DNA of 64,000 nt from Rubritalea tangerina (GTDB taxonomy: Bacteria > Verrucomicrobiota > Verrucomicrobiia > Verrucomicrobiales > Akkermansiaceae). Where the stretch lies: the NCBI RefSeq assembly GCF_042683245.1, contig NZ_JBHUJB010000046.1, forward strand, positions 1-64,000. Direction: 5' to 3'. The translations under genes and the position numbers were made by a program. Below, piece by piece: positions 56,964 through 64,000 of the stretch; position 1 is the stretch's first letter, and every line of letters begins with the position of its first letter. The notes under the pieces were generated by a model. The model saw only the letters and a list, made by a program, of their open reading frames with translations. It was not told where the DNA came from and searched no databases.

Positions 56964-57770
56964 TTACTGAGCAGGAATTTTCAGCACTTTGCCAGCCTGA
57001 AGTTGGCGAGCATCAGTCATCCCATTAAGTTGCATCAGAGCCTCCTGGCTCACTTTGTACTTGTGGGAAATCCGCCAGACAGAATCACCTGGCTGCACTG
57101 TGTATGTCTGAGCTCCCGCTTCCACCACTAGCTGGGCTTTAGGAATTGCCGGCTTCACCACCTCCGCTTTGACAACTTCCGCCTTCGGGGCAGCAACCAC
57201 AGTCGTGGTCACCGGCTCGATATTCACCACCGTGTTCGTTGCGGGCAAGGCAGGTCTATCAGATACCGGAACCTCCGCTGTTGCCACCACTGCGGGTTGC
57301 ACTTGAATCTTCTGAGCAGGGAGAATCATGGCGCGACCCGCATGGATCGCAGCATTGCCATTGACCTTGCGCAACTCATTCACATCCACTCCGTGGCGAG
57401 CTGCAAAGGATTCATAGCTGTCCCCCGCAATCGCGAGCTTCGAATCCATACTCGCGTTGACATTAGAAATATCGACTGCAGCACTTGGCTGAACAGCAGC
57501 TGCTGGCGTGCTCGCATAGGATTCGCCACCAAAATCCCCCTTGTTCCACTTGATACCGATGTAGATCACTCCGATGGCAACCACGTGCAAGACGAGGATG
57601 ATGGTGAGTGCACGGCCGATGCTGGCATTCGGCACGTCGGAATCGAGCATGTGCGGGTTAGCGGCTGCGCTGACGCGTTGCTTGCGGCGGGCACCAGAGC
57701 TCACTCTGGCATGGAGCTTGCGAAAGCCCTTCTTTGTTTGACGCTTAGTCTGGAGTTCTTTGTTTTTCAT
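56964..57770 (-). CDS. Membrane-anchored protein with two LysM domains
   Basis: A 268-residue protein with a short basic cytoplasmic tail (residues 1-50, rich in Arg and Lys), one helix ALTIILVLHVVAIGVIYIG (about 52-70), and a periplasmic part. Two LysM modules bind glycan strands. The first is degenerate (YESFAARHGVDVNELRKVNG, about 118-137), while the C-terminal one is canonical (YTVQPGDSVWRISHKYKV, about 223-240). A Val/Ala/Pro-rich linker joins them. Its place between murD and ftsW suggests a role in cell-wall assembly or division. The ATG is not preceded by a Shine-Dalgarno sequence. Confidence 0.8.
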   Translation of the reverse strand: MKNKELQTKRQTKKGFRKLHARVSSGARRKQRVSAAANPHMLDSDVPNASIGRALTIILVLHVVAIGVIYIGIKWNKGDFGGESYASTPAAAVQPSAAVDISNVNASMDSKLAIAGDSYESFAARHGVDVNELRKVNGNAAIHAGRAMILPAQKIQVQPAVVATAEVPVSDRPALPATNTVVNIEPVTTTVVAAPKAEVVKAEVVKPAIPKAQLVVEAGAQTYTVQPGDSVWRISHKYKVSQEALMQLNGMTDARQLQAGKVLKIPAQ

Positions 57771-57819
57771 GGTGATTTTTTGGGGTTCCTATCGGAATGT
57801 GTCGTTCGGTGTGCTGTGG

Positions 57820-59127
57820 CTATCTGAGTTTATGTACGAGTTCGCGGAAATGGTCCCCTCGCGCTTCATAACCAGCAAACTGGTCGAATGATGAGGTTCC
57901 CGGAGAAAGTAAGACAACATCTCCATGCTGAGCGTGGCTCTGAGCCAACTTCACTGCTTGGTCGAGTGTCTCTACCGACTCGGTCTCCACAACTTGCGAG
58001 AAGGTCTGATGGAGCACGGGTGCGATCTCGCCAAAGACGATGGCGCAGCGCGCTTTATCTTTCAGACGTACTAACAGTTCATCGTATTCAAGGCCTTTTT
58101 CTTTTCCGCCTGCTAACAAGACGACTGGTCGCGATTGCGAACGCAAGGCACTATCCAGTGCATGCAGATTAGTCGCTTTCGAGTCGTTGAGGTATTCCAC
58201 ACCATCGAGGGTGCGGATCAACTCACAGCGGTGCATCGGCGGAGCAAACCCTTGCAATGCCGCCTGAGCTGTAGCGTAGGACACCCCAAGCGCATGGCAC
58301 GCAGCCACTGCACTCATGACATTCTCCGCATTGTGTAGACCACGCATCCGCGTCTCAGAAAGGTCGATGACTTTCTGGCCACCCGCAAAGATGCTGAGTC
58401 CATCGAGGTGGTAATCCGCAGCACTCCCCTCAGATGAAAAGCTGATGTGCTGCGCAACGAGTGAACCGAGTTCTTCACCTTCGCGCACCACCGCAGTGTC
58501 CGCTGCCGTCTGGTTGATGAAGATCTGCATTTTGGCGCGGAAATAGTCGTCCAAGCTCGTGTAACGGTCCATGTGGTCGGCCGAGAAATTGAGCCAGATG
58601 GCCACATCCGCATGAAATTCCACTACTGTCTCTAACTGGAAGGAACTGAGCTCCAGCGCCACGGCGTCAGGCACCGTCTCCATCATCACCACTTCAGAAA
58701 ATGGCACACCGTAGTTGCCACAGGCCACACAGGAAAGCCCACTGTGCTCGAGAATCCGCTGGACTAACTCCGTCGTCGTTGTCTTCCCATTTGTGCCTGT
58801 GATCCCAACAATCTTGCCTACATAGAAGCGATATGCGAGCTCAGTCTCCCCAATCAAGGCACCCGCATTCTCAGCAAAGGCTTTGACGAAGGAACCATAG
58901 GTGTCGATGCCCGGAGAAATCACTAAGTAGTCGCACTGGCTGGCGCGGCCAGTCTCTTCACTCGCTCCTGCAAACCCCTCAATGCCATCGGCCAACCCCT
59001 CAAAGCTTGCCTGTGGGTTGGCATCGTAAAGGCGCACCTGCGCTCCCTTAGCATGCGCAAGTGTTGCTGCTGCTCGACCACTGCGGCCAGCACCTAACAC
59101 AATAACCTGTTTACCTGTAAGGGTCAT
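57820..59127 (-). CDS. murD: UDP-N-acetylmuramoyl-L-alanine--D-glutamate ligase
   Basis: About 435 residues from the ATG at 59127 (MTLTGKQV), which overlaps the mraY stop as ATGA. It adds D-Glu to UDP-MurNAc-L-Ala in the cytosol. The N-terminal Rossmann-like domain begins VIVLGAGRSGRAAATLA, the ATPase loop is VGITGTNGKTTTTELVQ (around residue 107), and later LELSSFQLETV and NDSKATNLHALDSAL are Mur-ligase signatures. The C-terminal domain contains VLLAGGKEKGLEYDEL. It is co-transcribed with mraY upstream, and the LysM gene lies 49 bases downstream. Confidence 0.95.
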   Translation of the reverse strand: MTLTGKQVIVLGAGRSGRAAATLAHAKGAQVRLYDANPQASFEGLADGIEGFAGASEETGRASQCDYLVISPGIDTYGSFVKAFAENAGALIGETELAYRFYVGKIVGITGTNGKTTTTELVQRILEHSGLSCVACGNYGVPFSEVVMMETVPDAVALELSSFQLETVVEFHADVAIWLNFSADHMDRYTSLDDYFRAKMQIFINQTAADTAVVREGEELGSLVAQHISFSSEGSAADYHLDGLSIFAGGQKVIDLSETRMRGLHNAENVMSAVAACHALGVSYATAQAALQGFAPPMHRCELIRTLDGVEYLNDSKATNLHALDSALRSQSRPVVLLAGGKEKGLEYDELLVRLKDKARCAIVFGEIAPVLHQTFSQVVETESVETLDQAVKLAQSHAQHGDVVLLSPGTSSFDQFAGYEARGDHFRELVHKLR

Positions 59128-60404
59128 ATAATCTTGAGAGTTGCGAGTCCGAGCATGGCGCAGAGGATCGAGATGATCCAAAAACGAATGATCACCTGGC
59201 TCTCATGCCAGCCACGTAATTCAAAGTGATGGTGGATCGGAGCCATCGCAAATACCCGCTTCTTACGCAGTTTGAAGCTACCCACCTGAATCATCACCGA
59301 GAGGGCCTCCATCACAAACACCCAGCCGATCACCACTAACAAAAGCTCTTGCTTGGTACAAATAGCCGCAGTGCCCAATGCCCCACCAATAGCTAAAGAT
59401 CCCGTGTCACCCATGAAGACCTTCGCTGGGTGGCAGTTAAACCACAGGAAGCCAAATGCCGCTCCTACCAAGGCCATCATCACCACAGCCAATTCTCCTA
59501 ACATCGGGTTGTAGGCAATGTGCAAGTAGTCAAAGCCCAAAATCAAATGCCCGCCCAAATAGGCCACCACCGCATAGGCTAGGCCAGTCGTAATCGTACA
59601 ACCAGCTGCCAACCCATCGAGGCCGTCGGTCAAGTTCACCGCATTCGACGCCCCAATGATGATAAAAGCAAAAAATGGAATAGCTAAAAACCAAAGGTCA
59701 AAAAGTGGTTTCTTCACCACTGGTGCCGTCAAGGCACTGGAACGCATCGGCTCAGCCTTGCCATCCACCTGTAACCAATACCCTGTTGCATCCTTCGGTG
59801 GGAAACGTTCAGAATTTTCAGATCCAATCCTCTCACCCTCATTTTCAACCACCTCGATGGTCGCACGCCGTGGTTCCTTAGCCTCAATCGACCCCGAGAG
59901 CTCAGGCTTAAAGAAAAGGAAACATCCCGCCACCAAGGCGATGCCAAACTGCCAAGCTAACTTCGTCCGAGCACTCACCCCGTCCGAGTTCTTCAATTTC
60001 ACCTTTGTGTAGTCATCGACAAAACCTAACAAGCCTAGACCTAACATCACAAACATTGTCACGGCCACAAAAGGGTTCAGCGCACGTCCACAGAGCAACA
60101 CAGCCACCAACACCGAACCCAAGATCATCACCCCACCCATGGTAGGAGTGCCAGCCTTCGCACCGTGAAGCTCATGCAACTTGTGCACCTCTTCAGCTGA
60201 ACGAATCGGCTGCCCAACTTTGAGAGAAATTAACTTTCGGATCACACGAGGGCCAAAGACCAATGAGAGGATAAAAGTCAACATACAGGCGAGCGCAGCC
60301 CGCACCGTAAGGTACTTCAAGATGTTCAAGAAGCTCATTGTCTTCGCCCACTCTGCACCATCTTGCAGAGCTGCAAACCACCATTCATAAATTGCGTATA
60401 ACAT
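59124..60404 (-). CDS. mraY: Phospho-N-acetylmuramoyl-pentapeptide transferase
   Basis: A 426-residue inner-membrane enzyme that moves phospho-MurNAc-pentapeptide to undecaprenyl phosphate, giving lipid I. The catalytic Asp pair is in GFVDDYTKVK (residues about 128-137). ASNAVNLTDGLDGLAAG and FMGDTGSLAIGG are invariant, and HHHFELRGWHESQVI closes the active site. The protein is longer than the usual 360 because of about 60 extra residues at about 168-230 (SIEAKEPRR to SSALTAPVVKKP) in an extracytoplasmic loop. The ATG has GGA nearby and follows the murF stop by two bases. Confidence 0.96.
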   Translation of the reverse strand: MLYAIYEWWFAALQDGAEWAKTMSFLNILKYLTVRAALACMLTFILSLVFGPRVIRKLISLKVGQPIRSAEEVHKLHELHGAKAGTPTMGGVMILGSVLVAVLLCGRALNPFVAVTMFVMLGLGLLGFVDDYTKVKLKNSDGVSARTKLAWQFGIALVAGCFLFFKPELSGSIEAKEPRRATIEVVENEGERIGSENSERFPPKDATGYWLQVDGKAEPMRSSALTAPVVKKPLFDLWFLAIPFFAFIIIGASNAVNLTDGLDGLAAGCTITTGLAYAVVAYLGGHLILGFDYLHIAYNPMLGELAVVMMALVGAAFGFLWFNCHPAKVFMGDTGSLAIGGALGTAAICTKQELLLVVIGWVFVMEALSVMIQVGSFKLRKKRVFAMAPIHHHFELRGWHESQVIIRFWIISILCAMLGLATLKII

Positions 60405-60406
60405 GA

Positions 60407-61783
60407 TTAATCCGTCGGAAAAGCTTTGTGCATCACCCGCTCCATGGCAGCCGCGCGACTCCCCTTAAAGAGGACCGCATCGCCACTAACACAGGTCGTT
60501 TGCAACCATTCGGCTGCATCTTCTATTGATTCGAAATGAACTGCCTGAGCACCAGACTCCGCCGCTGCTGCGGAAATCGCGCGCGCTTCGTCCCCCAATG
60601 TCATCACTCCCAGGCCACGCTCAGCTGCTAGAGAACCAATCTCTTTGCTTGCCGAGTCAGCGTGTTTGCCTAGCTCAGCCATCTTCCCTAACACCACGTA
60701 CCTCTGGGCTGAACAAGCAACCTTCACCTCAGATAAGGTCTCAATCGCAGCCTTCATCGACTCTGGATTCGCATTGTAGGTATCGTCAAACACCGTCACC
60801 CCAGCCGATTCAAATGAACGCAGGCGCCCACTCGTCAAAGAAGCGCGATTCAACCCCGCTGCAATCTCCTCAATCTTCATCCCAAGCGTGTGGCCAGCAC
60901 CCGCTGCCAAGAGGGAGTTGGCTACCATGTGCCTCCCAACTACCGGCAATTTCACCTTCTGAGATTCTTGACCGTCGATCACTAACAAAAACTCTGAGCC
61001 TGTATGGTCCATCCGCAATTCTTCCGCCCGCACCGCTCCACGACCATTGCCCACAATCATCGTTCTTGCCTGAGTGTGGTCGCGGTAGTAGTCCGCGTAG
61101 TCGCAGGCAGCGGAGACAATCAACACCCCATCTGCAGGCAAAGCTCTGGCGAGCGCGCCCTTCTCGTCGGCGATCGCCTGCCGTGAGCCTAAATACTCAA
61201 TATGTGCGGTGCCGACATTGGTGATGATACCAATCCGTGGCTTGGCAATCTGGCAAAGCGGAGCGATCTCACCGGAGTGGTTCATCCCCATTTCCACCAC
61301 ACACACTTCATCATCCTCTTCGGTTGCCAACACAGTCAGTGGCACGCCGATGTGGTTGTTCAAGTTGCCAATGGTCGCATGCACCTTAAAGCGTTCACCT
61401 AACACCGCCTTGGTGAAATCCTTCGTCGAGGTCTTCCCGTTAGACCCCGTGATCGCTACCACCTCAATCTCAAGCGAACGAATATACCAAGCCGCAAATG
61501 CCTGCAGTGCGTTGAGTGTGTCCTTCACCACAATCACTGAAGAATTACCCAAGTTCACACCTGCTGGCACATGCTCAACCACAATCGCAGATGCGCCTGC
61601 CTCAGCCGCCTTCTCAATGAAGTTGTGGGCGTCGAAGTTCTCACCGCGTAGGGCGAAAAATGCCGAACTCTCCCCAATCGTTCGCGTGTCTGTGGACACA
61701 GAGGTCACAACACCAGCGGACTCACCTGAGTGAAGTCGGCCGTGCACAGCATTTACGAGTTGTTGGATTGGGGTGGTTTTCAT
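60407..61783 (-). CDS. murF: UDP-N-acetylmuramoyl-tripeptide--D-alanyl-D-alanine ligase
   Basis: A 458-residue cytosolic ligase adding D-Ala-D-Ala to the UDP-MurNAc-tripeptide. The ATP loop is VAITGSNGKTSTKDFTKAVLG (around residue 113). VVEMGMNHSGEIAPLCQIA and TNVGTAHIEYLGS are MurF-specific, and DDTYNANPESMKAAIETL is the third Mur motif. A C-terminal Rossmann-like domain follows (VVLGKMAELGKHAD). It lies 12 bases after murE and 2 bases before mraY. No strong ribosome site is seen. Confidence 0.95.
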   Translation of the reverse strand: MKTTPIQQLVNAVHGRLHSGESAGVVTSVSTDTRTIGESSAFFALRGENFDAHNFIEKAAEAGASAIVVEHVPAGVNLGNSSVIVVKDTLNALQAFAAWYIRSLEIEVVAITGSNGKTSTKDFTKAVLGERFKVHATIGNLNNHIGVPLTVLATEEDDEVCVVEMGMNHSGEIAPLCQIAKPRIGIITNVGTAHIEYLGSRQAIADEKGALARALPADGVLIVSAACDYADYYRDHTQARTMIVGNGRGAVRAEELRMDHTGSEFLLVIDGQESQKVKLPVVGRHMVANSLLAAGAGHTLGMKIEEIAAGLNRASLTSGRLRSFESAGVTVFDDTYNANPESMKAAIETLSEVKVACSAQRYVVLGKMAELGKHADSASKEIGSLAAERGLGVMTLGDEARAISAAAAESGAQAVHFESIEDAAEWLQTTCVSGDAVLFKGSRAAAMERVMHKAFPTD

Positions 61784-61795
61784 CGGTCTCTTTGG

Positions 61796-63508
61796 TTAGC
61801 GTTGATCTTTTCGCTCGCCGCTTGGTCGATCGCGGCGGCCTTTGAAGCCATCACGACGGTCGCTCTTACGTGGAGGCTTCCCTCCTACTCGGCGCTCACC
61901 ATACTTCTCTGGCTTCTGATACTCGGGCTTCTCGCCCTCTTTGCGCTCAGGCTTCTCATCGCGATCTCGCCACTCGCCTTCCTTGCGCGTAAAATTCTTT
62001 TTCTTCTCAGCAGGTGCTGCTGCGCGAGTACTTGGTCGATCACGCAATGCCCAATGAGCAACTTTGCGGTCATCGAAGTCCACGGTCTTATCTGCAAATT
62101 GCTGGTAGGTCTCATGTCCTTTCCCTGCAATCAAAACGATATCGCCAGCCGCTGCCACATTGACTGCTGTGCGGATCGCTTCCTCGCGATCAACCACTGC
62201 CCGGTACGCCTTGCTCTTCATTCCTGCTTCGATCTCTTTAATGATCGCCTCTGGGTCCTCAGACCGTGGGTTGTCAGAAGTAATCAAGCTCAGGTTAGAA
62301 AGCTCACTCACAGCCTCAGCCATCAATGGGCGCTTTGATTGGTCTCTATCTCCCCCACAGCCAAATACCGTGATCAGCTTGTTAGGCTCAAGATCCTTCA
62401 AAGTCGCGCAAACATTCTTCAGAGCATCTGGTGTATGTGCGTAGTCGACAAACACATTGACTCCCTCGCGTGTCCCAACGTGCTCAAGACGACCAGGAAC
62501 CTGCGGAGCCTCAGCAAGAGCTTTCACAGCATCGCGGATCTTAATACCACAAGCCGCACAAGCAGCGATCGCTGCGAGCGTATTGTAAACATTGAAGCGT
62601 CCAATGTAGGGAGTCCGCACGAGATAGGACTTCCCTCGATTATCCAATTGGAACTCTGTTCCGCGAACCTGCTGGCGCATCTTCGTTACTTTAAAGTCGA
62701 CGTGTGCCCCCATCCCGTAAGTGATCACCCGCTGGCTCTCACCGAGCTCTTTCACTAACTTCTCACCGTATTGGTCGTCGCTATTGATGATCGCCACAGG
62801 CTTTTTCTTGCCACCTTGTTCAGCGAGTCCAGTGAACAATGCCTTCTTCGCCTCATAGTAGGCAGCCATGGAGCCATGGTAATCAAGATGGTCCTGAGAA
62901 AGGTTAGTGAATACCGCTGCATCAAACTCAACCGCTGCAATCCGCTGTTGGTCGATCCCGTGCGAGCTCACCTCTAGAGCCACTCCGCGGCATCCATTGT
63001 CAGCCATTTCACCCAGCTGTGACTGCAAGGTGTCCGCCATCGGTGTAGTGTGTGTTGCTGCAACGCGCTCAAATCCGTTGTCGACTTCGATCGTCCCCAA
63101 TAGCCCCGCGCGTGTCCAAACCGACTTCATGATGTGCTGAATCAAAAATGTCGTTGTCGTCTTGCCATTCGTCCCAGTGACTCCCACCGTCTTCATCTGC
63201 TGCGATGGATCACCCGCAAGTGCCGCAGCCAACTGCCCAAGAGCATCTCGCGTGTTGTTGCTGTGCACCCACACCGCCTCACCTGTATAGTCGCTCGCCG
63301 GCGCTACCTCTGCCACTACCGCACACGCCCCTTGCTTGAGTGCCGCATCGATAAATTTGTGTCCGTCGGTCTCAGTCCCGCGGATGGCGACGAAAACCGA
63401 ACCAGCTTTGACCTGACGGCTGTCAGATGTCACACCGCTGGCGGTCTGGTCGAGATTGCCCGTGGCCACAGCCTTCGGAATACGAGTGAGTAAATCGCGT
63501 AAAATCAT
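61796..63508 (-). CDS. murE: UDP-N-acetylmuramoyl-L-alanyl-D-glutamate--diaminopimelate ligase, with charged C-terminal tail
   Basis: A 570-residue enzyme adding the third residue of the stem peptide. The ATP loop is VGVTGTNGKTTTTFLIQ (around residue 112), and VALEVSSHGIDQQRI and VDYAHTPDALKN follow. SDNPRSEDP near residue 414 contains the DNPR motif that selects meso-diaminopimelate, so the wall is predicted to be of the DAP type. The catalytic fold ends near residue 495. The last 75 residues are a run of Lys, Arg, Glu, Gly and Pro (such as KPERKEGEKPEYQKPEKYG) with no order expected. Its ATG overlaps the stop of ftsI by 4 bp. Confidence 0.95.
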   Translation of the reverse strand: MILRDLLTRIPKAVATGNLDQTASGVTSDSRQVKAGSVFVAIRGTETDGHKFIDAALKQGACAVVAEVAPASDYTGEAVWVHSNNTRDALGQLAAALAGDPSQQMKTVGVTGTNGKTTTTFLIQHIMKSVWTRAGLLGTIEVDNGFERVAATHTTPMADTLQSQLGEMADNGCRGVALEVSSHGIDQQRIAAVEFDAAVFTNLSQDHLDYHGSMAAYYEAKKALFTGLAEQGGKKKPVAIINSDDQYGEKLVKELGESQRVITYGMGAHVDFKVTKMRQQVRGTEFQLDNRGKSYLVRTPYIGRFNVYNTLAAIAACAACGIKIRDAVKALAEAPQVPGRLEHVGTREGVNVFVDYAHTPDALKNVCATLKDLEPNKLITVFGCGGDRDQSKRPLMAEAVSELSNLSLITSDNPRSEDPEAIIKEIEAGMKSKAYRAVVDREEAIRTAVNVAAAGDIVLIAGKGHETYQQFADKTVDFDDRKVAHWALRDRPSTRAAAPAEKKKNFTRKEGEWRDRDEKPERKEGEKPEYQKPEKYGERRVGGKPPRKSDRRDGFKGRRDRPSGERKDQR

Positions 63509-64000
63509 TGGTTCTTGGTAAGTTGTTCAGAGATTGCTTCCGTAGGAGTCAGGTGCATGTGCGCTGCAGTGCGCTCAGCAATCCGCTTCCAAACCGGTGC
63601 AGCCATGGAGCCGCCGCCGTGCTTTACTTCAGTTGTCTGTGGATCGTCAATAACGACCACACAAACAAATGCAGGATTTTCCGCTGGAAGCATCCCTGCA
63701 AAGGAAACTGTGTGACGATCTTTCTGGTACGCCTTGGTCTCTACGTCATAACGCCAAGCGGTTCCTGTCTTCCCTCCCTCGGTGAACCCCTCTACATCAG
63801 CCCGTCTCGCAGTACCCTCTTTTGCACAAACCGTCTTCAAGGCCTCGCGCATCGTCTTTGCCGTTTCCTCAGAAATCGCACGCCCAATCACCTCAGGATG
63901 GAAACGCTCAATCACCAATCCTGAATTCGTGTCGATTGACTTCACAATCCTCGGCTGCATCAACTTACCTCCATTGGCAATCGTGCAATACGCATTCGCT
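63505..64000 (-). CDS. ftsI: Penicillin-binding protein FtsI-like, 5' end outside window
   Basis: Only the C-terminal 165 or so residues are present, since the frame is open to the window edge. Reading upstream from the visible Met gives ANAYCTIANGGKLMQPRIVKS, the segment between the SxN and KTG motifs of the transpeptidase domain. KTGTAWRYD (within TEGGKTGTAWRY) is the KTGT active-site motif. The remainder, including SFAGMLPAENPAFVCVVVID and the final helices, fits class B PBPs that crosslink septal peptidoglycan. It is followed immediately by murE with a 4-bp overlap. Placement upstream of murE is the standard dcw order, which supports ftsI over other class B proteins. Confidence 0.9.
   Translation of the reverse strand, partial: ANAYCTIANGGKLMQPRIVKSIDTNSGLVIERFHPEVIGRAISEETAKTMREALKTVCAKEGTARRADVEGFTEGGKTGTAWRYDVETKAYQKDRHTVSFAGMLPAENPAFVCVVVIDDPQTTEVKHGGGSMAAPVWKRIAERTAAHMHLTPTEAISEQLTKNQ

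Overview
The window most likely comes from a marine Verrucomicrobiota bacterium (Verrucomicrobiales, possibly Rubritalea-like). This rests on three things seen here: a DUF1501 / PPC-domain / PSCyt-PSD operon typical of the Planctomycetes-Verrucomicrobia group, a secreted giant protein whose N-terminus carries repeated GQ-K motifs that I associate with Verrucomicrobia, and a complete Gram-negative style mur/fts cluster. The assignment is inference from gene families, not from a marker-gene comparison. I see no rRNA, tRNA, CRISPR array or insertion sequence.

Layout. 1-5.5 kb: yihY, then minus-strand proB, a CBS-type family II pyrophosphatase, a methyltransferase, a UbiA-like membrane protein and a His-rich lipoprotein. 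5.5-10.9 kb: a minus-strand deaminase plus an iron(III)-type ABC importer (ATPase, binding protein, fused permease). 11-17.7 kb, plus strand: a Tat-type phosphoesterase, the glycolytic run gap-pgk-tpiA with a good promoter and two intrinsic terminators, and a RecQ helicase. 17.7-28 kb: an AsmA-like protein, mutS, a minus-strand group (pgeF-like, ispE, holB, isochorismate-synthase-like), a LuxR-type regulator and a membrane HELTH metallopeptidase-like protein. 28-30.7 kb: a duplicated 261-bp element, rpmE2 and a 22-unit heptanucleotide array. 30.7-40.4 kb: the DUF1501 operon, bounded on its right by a second heptamer array that runs into a DUF1853 gene. 40.6-55.6 kb: an accessory surface-protein region with a 3314-residue LamG/RTX/hydrolase protein, an overlapping partner gene and a tandem pair of YadA-head-like proteins. 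55.8-64 kb: ftsI-murE-murF-mraY-murD-lysM-ftsW, all minus strand and tightly spaced or overlapping.

How the genes work together. The right end builds and divides the cell wall: murE, murF, mraY and murD make lipid II precursors, and ftsW and ftsI polymerise and crosslink at the septum. The DUF1501 operon encodes exported proteins with c-type heme motifs, WD40 repeats and carbohydrate-binding-like domains that probably act together outside the cytoplasm. The 40.6-54.5 kb region looks like a cell-surface or secreted system of unknown role.

Whole-window signals worth noting. From about 4 to 40 kb the plus strand is C-rich whichever way genes point, so plus- and minus-strand genes differ in codon use and even amino-acid content. 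The heptamer TTGTTAG/CTAACAA recurs far more often than chance suggests, including in genes whose codon use would otherwise avoid it. The glycolytic genes, rpmE2 and mutS lack a Shine-Dalgarno sequence, whereas several other genes have strong ones.
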